From an uncultured Oscillospiraceae bacterium (lineage in GTDB: Bacteria; Bacillota; Clostridia; Oscillospirales; Acutalibacteraceae): DNA of 35,675 nt. Under the pieces are notes generated by a model, which had not been told where the DNA came from, did not search any database, and was given only the letters and a program-made list of their open reading frames with translations. Positions within the stretch are counted from its first letter, which is position 1; each line of letters starts with the position of its first letter. This document shows positions 1 to 7,724 of this stretch, one piece after another. Both the position numbers and the translations under genes were made by a program. The stretch lies in contig CABUYS010000001.1 of NCBI GenBank assembly GCA_902495835.1, positions 1 to 35,675 on the forward strand, written 5' to 3'.

Positions 1-2091
1 AAAAACTTCAGTGTGATTAAAATCAGCGTTAGTTCAAGCTATGAACTTGTAACTTTGGTAGGCGATATAATGGATGTCAGTGTTGGTAGCATGATAAGTG
101 CTGAAGGGTACTGGAAATCAAATAAAAAATTTGGTCTTCAATTTAACGTGAAATCATGGGAAGAATCCCTTCCGGAAGATTTGCACGAAATCGAAAGATA
201 TCTCGGAAGTGGGATTATAGAGGGAATAGGTCCAAAATTTGCAAAGCTTATAGTTAAAACTTTTGGTGTCAAAACGTTTGATATCATTGAAAATGATCCT
301 AAAAAACTTTTAGAAGTTCCGAAGATTGGTCCTAAAAAAGTTGAAATTATAACTAAAAGTTGGAGCGAGCAAAGAAAAATTAAAAGTTTGATGATGTTTT
401 TGCAAAGTTTGGGGGTAGGAGCTTCTTTCGGACGAAAGATATTTAAAATTTATGGAACAGAGAGCGTAAAAAATATAAAAGAAAATCCTTATCGCTTAAT
501 AGATGATATTCCCGGAGTTGGTTTTAAAGTTGCCGATACAATAGCTTCTAAATTGGGAATCGATAAAGAATCTTACGAAAGATGCCGAGCAGGAACATTA
601 TACGTTTTAGAAAATTTAGCTGTTTCCGAAGGTCATTGTTATCTTCCGACAGAAGAACTTATTGCAACAAGCTCTAAAATTTTGGATGTTGAAGAAAATA
701 AAATTGTAATGACTTTAGATGATTTAATTAAAAATCGGGATGTTGTTTCAGATGTACAAAAAAACGTTTACCTTCCGATATTTTTTTATTCTGAAACGAG
801 GCTCGCTAAAAAAATAAAAGCTATCAGAGATTTTCCGAGGTTTAAAAAATATTCGGATGAAGAAATTTATTCAGAAATTAAAAATGCCGAATTTGAAAAT
901 GATATTAACTATGACGAAATTCAAAAAGAAGCAATAAAAACGGCGGTTTCATCTAATTTTTCCGTTATTACGGGAGGAGCAGGGGTAGGAAAGACCACTA
1001 TCGCTAAAGCTGTGATTAGTATATTTAAAAATCGCTCGAAAGAAATTATTTTGGCAGCTCCTACAGGAAGGGCAGCAAAACGTTTGAGTGAAGTCTCAAA
1101 AATGGAAGCTAAAACCATTCATAGACTTTTGGAAGCTCAAAAAGGTGTCGGATTTACAAAAAATGACATGGATAAAATCACAGGAGATGTGCTTATCATA
1201 GACGAATGCTCAATGATTGATTTGAAATTGATGTACAGTTTGCTTCAGGCTGTACATGAAAATACCGTTGTGATTATGATAGGAGATGCCAATCAGCTCC
1301 CTTCAGTAGGAGCAGGAAACGTTTTTAGAGATATCATTAATTCGGAGTGTGTTCCTGTTATAAAATTGAATAATATTTATCGTCAGTCAAAAACAGGAGA
1401 TATAGTTCTTAATTCTCATAAAATAAATAATGGTGAGGTACCGAATTTAAGCCCAAAACGTGACACGGATTTCTTCTTCATAGAAAGAGACAGTGCGGAA
1501 AAATGCGCAAATTTAATAGTAGACTTATGTTCGGAGCGTCTCCCAAAATATTATAAAGTAAATCCTATATCATCTATACAAGTTTTGAGTCCTATGAAAA
1601 AAGGAGTGCTGGGTACAGATAATCTGAACAAACTTTTGCAGTCTAGACTCAACACAAATACCGATTGCCTTAGACGCGGCGGAGTTGAATACAGGGTTGG
1701 AGATAAAGTCATGCAAATTAAAAACAACTATGATAAAGATGTTTTTAACGGCGATATGGGAACAATATATTCGGTAAACGAAGATTCGGAAACTTTGGAA
1801 ATTGATTTTGATTCAAAAATTATCAAATACACCGCTGCGGAACTCGAAGAAATTTCACTTTCTTATGCTTGTACTATTCATAAATCTCAAGGAGCGGAGT
1901 ATCCTATTGTCATTATCCCTATGACTTTATCACATTATATTATGCTTGAAAGAAATTTGCTTTACACTGCTGTAACTCGTGCGAAAAAGGTTTGTATACT
2001 TGTTGGAGAGCGAAAAGCTGTTGTCAGAGCTGTAGAAAATAATTCCTCCAAAGTTCGTTATACGTCGCTTGTTGACAGATTAAAGTCATAA
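1..2091 (+). CDS. recD2: RecD2 (RecD/TraA-type) DNA helicase, 5' end cut by window
   Basis: This is an ATP-dependent 5'-3' DNA helicase of superfamily 1B, the RecBCD-independent RecD2 type linked to repair and replication stress. Helix-hairpin-helix-like repeats fill the N-terminal third (GIGPKFAKLI, IPGVGFKVAD). The Walker A motif GGAGVGKTT lies near residue 320 counted from the GTG at 13, followed by LIIDECSM (Walker B), GDANQLPSVGAGNVF, and the late motifs TIHKSQGAEYP and LLYTAVTRAKK. The frame is open to base 1, and the codons before the GTG (KNFSV) continue a typical family N-terminus of the form 'NG(F/Y)TV'. The true start is therefore probably upstream of the window and the GTG at 13 is internal. 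From base 1 there are 696 codons; the family is usually about 740 residues. Confidence 0.95.
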   Translation, partial: KNFSVIKISVSSSYELVTLVGDIMDVSVGSMISAEGYWKSNKKFGLQFNVKSWEESLPEDLHEIERYLGSGIIEGIGPKFAKLIVKTFGVKTFDIIENDPKKLLEVPKIGPKKVEIITKSWSEQRKIKSLMMFLQSLGVGASFGRKIFKIYGTESVKNIKENPYRLIDDIPGVGFKVADTIASKLGIDKESYERCRAGTLYVLENLAVSEGHCYLPTEELIATSSKILDVEENKIVMTLDDLIKNRDVVSDVQKNVYLPIFFYSETRLAKKIKAIRDFPRFKKYSDEEIYSEIKNAEFENDINYDEIQKEAIKTAVSSNFSVITGGAGVGKTTIAKAVISIFKNRSKEIILAAPTGRAAKRLSEVSKMEAKTIHRLLEAQKGVGFTKNDMDKITGDVLIIDECSMIDLKLMYSLLQAVHENTVVIMIGDANQLPSVGAGNVFRDIINSECVPVIKLNNIYRQSKTGDIVLNSHKINNGEVPNLSPKRDTDFFFIERDSAEKCANLIVDLCSERLPKYYKVNPISSIQVLSPMKKGVLGTDNLNKLLQSRLNTNTDCLRRGGVEYRVGDKVMQIKNNYDKDVFNGDMGTIYSVNEDSETLEIDFDSKIIKYTAAELEEISLSYACTIHKSQGAEYPIVIIPMTLSHYIMLERNLLYTAVTRAKKVCILVGERKAVVRAVENNSSKVRYTSLVDRLKS

Positions 2092-2120
2092 GAGATATTT
2101 GAAATTATGTGTTTTAAAAA

Positions 2121-2149
2121 TTGTTATGAACACAAATATAGTGTATAAT
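2121..2149 (+). promoter_or_regulatory. sigma-A-type promoter for rsmA
   Basis: TTGTTA at 2121-2126 and TATAAT at 2144-2149 are separated by exactly 17 bases. They lie in the recD2-rsmA gap, about 50 bases before the rsmA start, so rsmA probably has its own transcript. Confidence 0.7.
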
Positions 2150-2204
2150 GAAAACCGTATTTTATTTTTTATCGGATTATTTAAGATGTAAAAGGTAGAT
2201 GTTA

Positions 2205-3068
2205 ATGTTTAATTTATGTGATATTTCTCAAATAAAGCAATTATTAAAAAATCATCAATTTAAATTTACCAAATCTCTCGGACAAAATTTTATAACCAAT
2301 CCCGAAATATGTCCTAATATGGCTGAAATGTGTTCTCAAAATGAAAAATCTGCAGTGTTGGAAATAGGGCCGGGAATAGGAGTTTTAACTGTAGAACTTG
2401 CGAAAAGATTTAAAAAGGTGGTTTCTGTCGAGATTGACAAGCATTTGATTCCTATTTTAGCAGAAACAACCTCGGATTTTGATAATATAAAAGTAATAAA
2501 TGATGATATTTTAAAAGTTGATTTAAACGATATATTGAAAAACGAATTTTCTGAATACAGCGAAGTAAATATCTGTGCAAATCTTCCGTACTATATTACT
2601 TCGGATATAATAATGTATATTTTGGAAAATAATCCGGGGTTTAATTCTCTTACGGTTATGATTCAAAAAGAAGCTGCTCAGAGGATTTGTGCCGAACCGG
2701 GAACTCGTGAATCGGGTGCAATAAGTTTAGCGGTAAGATATTATGGCACTCCCGAGATTTTATTTGACGTAAACAGGAATTGTTTTATACCTTCTCCGAA
2801 TGTTGATTCTTGCGTTATAAGAATAGATTTACGCAATCAAAATGCCGATAAAGTTAAAAACCCCAAGTTTTTTTTCAAAGTAGTTAAGGCGGCATACTCA
2901 AAAAGAAGAAAAAACCTGCTTAATTCTTTAAGCAGCGGTTTGAATTTTACAAAAGATGAAGTGGGAAAAGTTTTGAAAATATGTAATATAGATTCAAATT
3001 ACAGAGCCGAACAACTTAAATTTCAAGAGTTCGTAAATATTACGGATGAATTTTTGAATTTAAAATAA
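2205..3068 (+). CDS. rsmA: 16S rRNA (adenine1518/1519-N6)-dimethyltransferase RsmA/KsgA
   Basis: RsmA dimethylates two adjacent adenines in the 3' terminal helix of 16S rRNA using SAM, late in 30S assembly. The family entry motif SLGQNFI is at residues 24-30, the SAM-binding motif EIGPGIG at 53-59, and the catalytic NLPY at about 126-129. The length of 287 residues is normal. Two in-frame ATGs compete. The one at 2199 sits only 3 bases after the AAAGG ribosome site (2191-2195), while the one at 2205 has a better 9-base spacing, so 2205 is preferred. The gene follows recD2 on the same strand, has its own promoter, and converges on tadA across a shared hairpin terminator. Confidence 0.97.
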   Translation: MFNLCDISQIKQLLKNHQFKFTKSLGQNFITNPEICPNMAEMCSQNEKSAVLEIGPGIGVLTVELAKRFKKVVSVEIDKHLIPILAETTSDFDNIKVINDDILKVDLNDILKNEFSEYSEVNICANLPYYITSDIIMYILENNPGFNSLTVMIQKEAAQRICAEPGTRESGAISLAVRYYGTPEILFDVNRNCFIPSPNVDSCVIRIDLRNQNADKVKNPKFFFKVVKAAYSKRRKNLLNSLSSGLNFTKDEVGKVLKICNIDSNYRAEQLKFQEFVNITDEFLNLK

Positions 3069-3139
3069 AAAACAATACAGTAAAAGCTTGTTTTAATAAG
3101 CCACGTATTAGATCTTTCTGAATAATTCTCATATAAATA

Positions 3140-3170
3140 GGAATCGGGTTTACCGATTCCTTAATTTTTT
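3140..3170 (+). terminator. Rho-independent terminator between convergent rsmA and tadA
   Basis: A perfect 8-bp stem GGAATCGG (3140-3147) / CCGATTCC (3153-3160) closes a 5-base loop and is followed by TTAATTTTTT on the plus strand, a good terminator for rsmA. On the minus strand the same hairpin is followed by TATTTATA, a weaker T-tract that could also stop tadA. The tadA stop codon (3150-3152) lies in the loop. Confidence 0.8.
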
Positions 3171-3611
3171 GAAAAATTCAGTTAAAATTGATGAACATTC
3201 TGGTTTTAGTATATCTTTTACAACAATGGGTTTGTGATTATACGGGAGGTCAAAAAGATTTATTACAGTTCCGCACGAACCTGCCTTTGGGTCATCAGTT
3301 CCGTAAACCACTTTTTCTATTCTTGAATTTATTATTGCACCCGCACACATTGGACACGGTTCAAGCGTTACGTAAATACTGCACCCGATGAGTCTCCACC
3401 GATTTAATTTTTTGCACGCTTTATAAATTGCTTCTATTTCTGCGTGATGAAGTGCGTTATTTGTGGTTTCACGTTTATTTCTGCCGGTTGAAATGATTTG
3501 ATTTTCAAAAACCACAACGGCTCCTATGGGCACTTCCGCTTCGAGTTCTGATTTTTTTGCTTCTTCCAAAGCTTTTTCCATAAAGTATTCATCTGAAAAT
3601 TCTTTTGCCAT
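3150..3611 (-). CDS. tadA: tRNA-specific adenosine deaminase TadA
   Basis: TadA is a zinc-dependent deaminase that converts the wobble adenosine A34 of tRNA-Arg(ACG) to inosine. The two cytidine/deoxycytidylate deaminase motifs are intact: HAE at residues 56-58 (zinc ligand His and proton-shuttling Glu) and PCPMC at 85-89 (two zinc ligand Cys). The length of 153 residues is typical. The ATG overlaps the upstream CDF stop by one base (TAATG), so translation is probably coupled, and AAGGA lies just upstream of the start. The last codons and stop are built into the terminator hairpin. A guanine or cytosine deaminase is unlikely given the spacing around HAE and the PCPMCAGAI motif. Confidence 0.95.
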   Translation of the reverse strand: MAKEFSDEYFMEKALEEAKKSELEAEVPIGAVVVFENQIISTGRNKRETTNNALHHAEIEAIYKACKKLNRWRLIGCSIYVTLEPCPMCAGAIINSRIEKVVYGTDDPKAGSCGTVINLFDLPYNHKPIVVKDILKPECSSILTEFFKKLRNR

Positions 3612-4822
3612 TATTTATTTTCCTTGTTGTTTATTTGCTCTGAATCTACTTCAAAATAAGTTCTGTCGATGTCTATTATGCATCTGTATGCGGGATTCAA
3701 TACTTTAACACTTTGCGTTACCGCACTGTCTATTTCATCATTGCTTTGTTTTACATCATACGGAACGGAAATATGGAATATTAAAGTCGGAGTCGAACCG
3801 GGTACAATTCTAAGGTCATAAATTTTTGAATCTTTGTGTATGAGTTTCACTATTTTAGAAAGTTTTTCTCTTATTTCGGTTACTTCCTCGTTGTCGGTAA
3901 CTATTGGGTCCATATGAATTATTGCAGGACATCCGAATTTGTTTTTTAATTTTTTTTCTATTAAATCCGCCGATTCGTGAAGTTCCATGATGTTTTTATT
4001 TGCAGGCATCTCTGCATGTAGTGAAATAACGCTTTTACCGGGGCCGTAATTGTGAACCGTTAGTTCGTGAATTCCCAAAATATTTGGATTGGAAAGAACT
4101 ATTTCATTTATTTCTTTAACAAGTTCAGGGCTCGGAGATTGTCCTAAAAGTGGATTTATAGTTTCTTTTATTATACTTACGCCCGTAAAAATTATAAACA
4201 AAGCAACCAATATACCCGTATATGCGTCTACAGATACTCCAGTTAAGTAATTCACTGCCATACCTGCTAAAATGGTAACGGTTATTATGCCGTCCAGTAT
4301 GCTGTCAAAAGCAGTGGCCTTCATTGCCGTGGAGTTTATTATATTTCCTATTTTTCTGTTAAAAAGTCCCATCCACAACTTTATTGCAAGTGAAGCAACC
4401 AAAATCGCAACTGAAACCAAATCATACGAAACGGCTTCAGGTTCGAATATTTTTTCTACCGAAGATTTTGTAAATTCTATTCCTGTAAATATTATTGCTA
4501 TGGAAACGATAAGCCCTGATATATACTCTATTCTTCCGTATCCGAAAGGATGTTTTTTGTCTGCGGGATTTCCCGAAGTTTTAAAGCATATTAAAGTTAT
4601 TATCGAAGACACCGCATCCGAAAGATTGTTAAATGCGTCTGCACTTACAGCTATTGAAGATGTCATAAGTCCGGCAAAAAACTTACCCGCAAACAATATA
4701 ATATTGCATATTATTCCGACTATACCGCTGAGCATGCCGAATTTTTCCCGTACCTGAGGGTTACTGGAGTCCCTATAGTTTGGTATGAATTTTTTAATAA
4801 GATAATTTGTCATATTTTTCAC
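3611..4822 (-). CDS. Cation diffusion facilitator (CDF) metal exporter
   Basis: This is a proton-coupled divalent metal exporter in the cytoplasmic membrane. An N-terminal transmembrane bundle (about residues 30-220) contains the family signature SADAFNNLSDA and HPFGYGRIEYI. A first cytoplasmic dimerisation domain follows, then a second soluble domain of about 80 residues, giving 403 residues against roughly 300 for short CDFs. The predicted transport-site residues are N65/D69 in TM2 and D173/D177 in TM5 (FDSILDG). Zinc CDFs usually carry His in the TM5 position, so this N-D-D-D set suggests manganese (inference). The GTG start at 4822 is uncertain: the ribosome site GGAGGT is 17 bases upstream, an inverted repeat lies between, and an in-frame ATG sits three codons later. 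The tadA gene overlaps its stop by one base. Confidence 0.93.
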   Translation of the reverse strand: MKNMTNYLIKKFIPNYRDSSNPQVREKFGMLSGIVGIICNIILFAGKFFAGLMTSSIAVSADAFNNLSDAVSSIITLICFKTSGNPADKKHPFGYGRIEYISGLIVSIAIIFTGIEFTKSSVEKIFEPEAVSYDLVSVAILVASLAIKLWMGLFNRKIGNIINSTAMKATAFDSILDGIITVTILAGMAVNYLTGVSVDAYTGILVALFIIFTGVSIIKETINPLLGQSPSPELVKEINEIVLSNPNILGIHELTVHNYGPGKSVISLHAEMPANKNIMELHESADLIEKKLKNKFGCPAIIHMDPIVTDNEEVTEIREKLSKIVKLIHKDSKIYDLRIVPGSTPTLIFHISVPYDVKQSNDEIDSAVTQSVKVLNPAYRCIIDIDRTYFEVDSEQINNKENK

Positions 4823-4835
4823 AGAAAATTTCTGT
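4821..4835 (-). promoter_or_regulatory. Inverted repeat between ribosome site and start of the CDF gene
   Basis: ACAGAAA and TTTCTGT flank one central base. The element lies between GGAGGT and the start codons of the CDF gene. As RNA it could form a 6-bp stem with a 3-base loop; as DNA it could be an operator. Folding would shorten the effective ribosome-site-to-ATG distance from 26 to about 11 bases. A function is inferred only. Confidence 0.4.
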
Positions 4836-4876
4836 GTTCACCTCCGTTTAATGATTTAAAAATACTAAACAGAGGA

Positions 4877-4905
4877 ATTATACTACTTTTCGGAGTTTTT
4901 GTTAA
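4877..4905 (-). promoter_or_regulatory. sigma-A-type promoter for CDF gene and tadA
   Basis: On the minus strand TTAACA (4905-4900) is followed after 17 bases by TATAAT (4882-4877). The -35 box overlaps the 3' end of the preceding secreted-protein gene, so CDF-tadA can be expressed separately from it. Confidence 0.65.
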
Positions 4906-6130
4906 TATGATTTTCTGAATTTTTATCAATTTTCTTTTTTGATTTAATAAATTTTAAAACAAAATATATACCTGCACCGGTTACCGCTACTGCTGATGCA
5001 ATCCAATATGTACAAGGAGTTGAAAAGATTTTTAAAATACCGTCATCGTCTGAATTTGATGAAACTTGGTTTTCAAGAGTTTCCTCATTGTCGCTTTCTT
5101 CGCTATCATCATCTTCTTCATCATAGGTTTCATCGCTTTCTTCGGAATTACTCCCAGTTTTCTTTGTTTTTGTTTTACTTTTACGACCTCTTGATTTTGT
5201 TTTATTTGATGCTTTCTTTGGCTTTGCTTGGGATATTTGTAAATTTTCTTTAAATGTTTCTCCACCTGAATTTGAAGAATCGCTTTTGCTTTGAAAAGAG
5301 GTGCTTTCATTTTTTAATTTCGAATTTTGAACGCAGGCAATGTTTGCGGCGCTTTCGGGTATAACTTCTATTCTGTATTCGGATTTTGCTCTTGGACTTT
5401 TGTTTGAAACCGTTACAACGATATCGTGTGAACCGTTTTTAAAAGAAAGCTTTTTTCTGTTTACTTTTACCGCCAAATTTTCTATCATAGGAGTAGCTTC
5501 AACATCCAAAGACTGCGTGTTTTTAGGCACAATTGCAGTGTAGTCGAATATATCGGGTGAAAATGAGGGCGATAGAGCGCCTGCGGACAGTTTTAAGGAA
5601 TTTAATTTACAGTTTTCCAATCCCGGATTTCCCTTTATATTAAATTGAATATTTTGAGAATTAAAACTGTTGCTTCCGTCTAACGATGTAAATTCAGCTT
5701 TAATATCCGAAGTTTGTGTAAGAACTTTGTTTTTTACTGTAAAAACCACTTCAAAAATTTCACTTTTTCCGTTATTGAAGAATAATTTTCGTGTTTTTCT
5801 CGGATTGCATATCAGATTCAACTGATTATCGGATTTTTCATATTTTATATCTGTTCTCTTTACTTCGTTTTTGCAATTTATTCTTTTATATCTTAAATTT
5901 TCTCCGTTAAAAGAAAGATTGCAACGAAATGGCTCTAAAGTATTTTTGCTTCCTTCTTCTTTGATTTCAATTCCCACAGCAATGCATGAATTCGGTTCAT
6001 ATGCTTCTTGCTCGTCGGAAATACAGATATTATATTCCATCGCGTGGCAAATGGGGAAAATCATAATCATTAATGCTAGTAAATTAATTGAAAAATATTT
6101 GAAGTTTTTGATTATTTTTGTTTTAATCAT
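4883..6130 (-). CDS. Secreted, membrane-anchored protein with cohesin-like and cadherin-like beta-sandwich domains
   Basis: A signal peptide covers residues 1-30 (basic start, hydrophobic core, cleavage likely after CHA). Residues about 32-170 look like a cohesin-type beta sandwich; this is a weak fold-level guess. Residues about 175-260 match the cadherin-like beta-sandwich family (Pfam PF12733), with the hallmark 'LNSLKLSAGALSPSFSP' followed by DYTAIVP. A Ser-rich segment leads into a strongly basic block (many K/R) and then a strongly acidic Asp/Glu block. A single membrane helix follows at about 376-394 with a short basic cytoplasmic tail. No LPXTG motif is seen. The start has a good GGAGG site 7 bases upstream. 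The gene is divergent from mscS and upstream of the CDF gene. Its function is unknown; a cell-surface structural or adhesive role is plausible. Confidence 0.8.
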   Translation of the reverse strand: MIKTKIIKNFKYFSINLLALMIMIFPICHAMEYNICISDEQEAYEPNSCIAVGIEIKEEGSKNTLEPFRCNLSFNGENLRYKRINCKNEVKRTDIKYEKSDNQLNLICNPRKTRKLFFNNGKSEIFEVVFTVKNKVLTQTSDIKAEFTSLDGSNSFNSQNIQFNIKGNPGLENCKLNSLKLSAGALSPSFSPDIFDYTAIVPKNTQSLDVEATPMIENLAVKVNRKKLSFKNGSHDIVVTVSNKSPRAKSEYRIEVIPESAANIACVQNSKLKNESTSFQSKSDSSNSGGETFKENLQISQAKPKKASNKTKSRGRKSKTKTKKTGSNSEESDETYDEEDDDSEESDNEETLENQVSSNSDDDGILKIFSTPCTYWIASAVAVTGAGIYFVLKFIKSKKKIDKNSENHINKNSEK

Positions 6131-6169
6131 GGGTCATCCTCCTTTTGGATTTATTAAATTAAAAATTCA

Positions 6170-6178
6170 TGCTATAAT
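6170..6178 (+). promoter_or_regulatory. Extended -10 promoter for the MscS-type gene
   Basis: TGCTATAAT is a full extended -10 element (TG-N-TATAAT). No good -35 is present at 17 bases upstream (TTATTA), which is acceptable for extended -10 promoters. The start codon is 23 bases downstream. Confidence 0.55.
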
Positions 6179-6200
6179 AGATTTCGAGAGGTGAAACAAA

Positions 6201-7001
6201 ATGGATTATTTTGTAAAAATTATTAATTCATGGCAACCCTTTGTTGCAAATGGACTGCTCGCTTTACTGCAAAGTGTTTTTATACTCATTATAGGTTGGT
6301 GGATTATAAATAATATTTGTAAGCTTGGACTTGTGTTTTTTCAGAAAACAGTTTCGGACAGTGGAATTACTTCTTTTTTATATTCACTGATGAAATTTTT
6401 TCTTAGAACTATACTTGTGCTCACTGCAGTAAGTAATTTGGGTATTAACGTAAATTCAATTTTTACTGCTATCGGAGCGTCGCTTGTAGCAGTTGGAATT
6501 TCGCTTAAAGATAACCTTTCCAATTTGATGAGTGGTATAATACTTGTTGTTAACAAACCGATTCATATAGGAGACTATATTGAAGTGGACGGCTGTAAAG
6601 GTTCTGTGGTTAAGATTGAAATGTTGTTTACGACTCTTCAAACCGAAGATAAAAATAAAACAATAATTATTCCGAATTCAAAACTTGTAGCTACAAGTAT
6701 TACCCGTCAAAGTGAATACGATATGTCTGTAGTTGAAAAAACTTACAAATCAAATGTTTGTGTTAAAAGGTGTAAAGAACTTAAGCGTTATTTTGAAAAA
6801 GAATTTATACTTAATAATAAAATTTTACAAATTCCCACCCCCATAATAGATATTGAAATTTCCGATAATGAAACTTTGTTGAGTTTTAAAATATATACAC
6901 AAAATCAGTATTGTGACGCTTTAAAAGACGATATCGAAAATTCTGTTAATAAAGCTTCACGAAAATACGGAGTTAAGTTTTCTGAGTCAGTAAAACAGTA
7001 A
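6201..7001 (+). CDS. Small-conductance mechanosensitive channel, MscS family
   Basis: MscS-type channels open under membrane tension and release solutes during hypo-osmotic shock. Three membrane helices are visible at about residues 17-40, 55-75 and 84-115. The third is the pore-lining TM3 with its alternating small residues (AIGASLVAVGISLKDNLSN). The beta domain follows with the family hallmark NKPIHIGDYIEVDG and then TIIIPNSKL, and a cytoplasmic alpha/beta domain ends the protein. The length of 266 residues is close to a minimal MscS. The start at 6201 has a GAGAGGTG ribosome site. The gene has its own extended -10 promoter and is divergent from the secreted beta-sandwich gene. The channel's ion preference cannot be told from the sequence. 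Confidence 0.93.
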   Translation: MDYFVKIINSWQPFVANGLLALLQSVFILIIGWWIINNICKLGLVFFQKTVSDSGITSFLYSLMKFFLRTILVLTAVSNLGINVNSIFTAIGASLVAVGISLKDNLSNLMSGIILVVNKPIHIGDYIEVDGCKGSVVKIEMLFTTLQTEDKNKTIIIPNSKLVATSITRQSEYDMSVVEKTYKSNVCVKRCKELKRYFEKEFILNNKILQIPTPIIDIEISDNETLLSFKIYTQNQYCDALKDDIENSVNKASRKYGVKFSESVKQ

Positions 7002-7024
7002 CTCATAACGCAAAGCTTCTCTAA

Positions 7025-7033
7025 TGATATTAT
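7025..7033 (+). promoter_or_regulatory. Possible extended -10 promoter for the DUF4364 gene
   Basis: TGATATTAT matches TG-N-TATTAT about 40 bases before the start codon. No -35 box is evident. A short AACAC/GTGTT inverted repeat (7034-7051) lies just downstream; its role is unknown. Confidence 0.35.
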
Positions 7034-7074
7034 AACACATTTTTAAGTGTTTTACAACGAAAAGGAGGATAAAT

Positions 7075-7629
7075 ATGGAACGAGATGCTTTTACCGCAGG
7101 AATACACCCGGGAGGTCTTACAAATCATCAGGAAATAAAAATTCTTATTTGTTTTTTGATAGATAAATCGAAAGCTCCGCTTAAGAAAAGCGATATTACT
7201 TCTATTCTTCAAAATTATGGGTTAGCCAATTATTTTGATGTAAGTCAAGCGTTTTCTGAAATGGTAGCAAGTAACAACATTGCTTTGAGTTCTGAAGAAA
7301 CAGGTGAATATGAGGTTACTCCAAGTGGAAAAATGATAGTTCAGGAGCTAAGCGATATGTTGCCGCGTTCTGTTCGCGAAAAAGCTTTAAAAAGTGTAGA
7401 GTCATATATGAGTCGCATTAAAAGCGAACAAGAAAACAAAGTCATGATTAAGAAAAGTCCTTGGGGATACAATGTTATTTGTAAAATTTCCGGAGGAGAA
7501 TTTGATATGTTAGAGCTCAAACTTTATGCTCCGAGTATGATGGAAGCTTCGATTATACGTGATAATTTTTATAAATCTCCCGAAATTCTTTACCGCAATA
7601 TAATGACTTATCTTACAAAATCAGACTGA
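7075..7629 (+). CDS. DUF4364 family protein, probable winged-helix regulator
   Basis: The N-terminus (GGLTNHQEIKILICFLID) and the NYFDVSQAFSEMV segment match the DUF4364 family (Pfam PF14277), which is common in Clostridia. The first 90 or so residues have the helical pattern of a winged-helix DNA-binding domain ending in the wing-like sequence 'GEYEVTPSGKMIVQEL'. The remainder is a mixed alpha/beta domain of unknown role. There are 184 residues, normal for the family. The ribosome site AAAGGAGG precedes the ATG. It stands alone between mscS and rlmN, each with its own promoter. A DNA-binding role is inferred from the fold pattern, and no target can be named. Confidence 0.85.
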   Translation: MERDAFTAGIHPGGLTNHQEIKILICFLIDKSKAPLKKSDITSILQNYGLANYFDVSQAFSEMVASNNIALSSEETGEYEVTPSGKMIVQELSDMLPRSVREKALKSVESYMSRIKSEQENKVMIKKSPWGYNVICKISGGEFDMLELKLYAPSMMEASIIRDNFYKSPEILYRNIMTYLTKSD

Positions 7630-7652
7630 ATAACATATTTTTAACATTAAAC

Positions 7653-7680
7653 TTGACAGCATTTTACATTAATATATAAT
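7653..7680 (+). promoter_or_regulatory. Strong sigma-A promoter for rlmN-prpC-prkC
   Basis: TTGACA (7653-7658), a 16-base spacer and TATAAT (7675-7680): both hexamers match consensus. It lies 45 bases before the rlmN ATG and probably drives rlmN, prpC and prkC. Confidence 0.75.
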
Positions 7681-7724
7681 ACAACTAGAATATTTTATTT
7701 TTTGGGAGGTGAATATTTGTATAG

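Noticed and set aside
921..1118. Minus-strand reading frame opposite the RecD2 Walker A region
   Set aside because: It is an antisense shadow of a clearly conserved helicase core and has no ribosome site or recognisable domain. The many other overlapping antisense frames were rejected on the same grounds.
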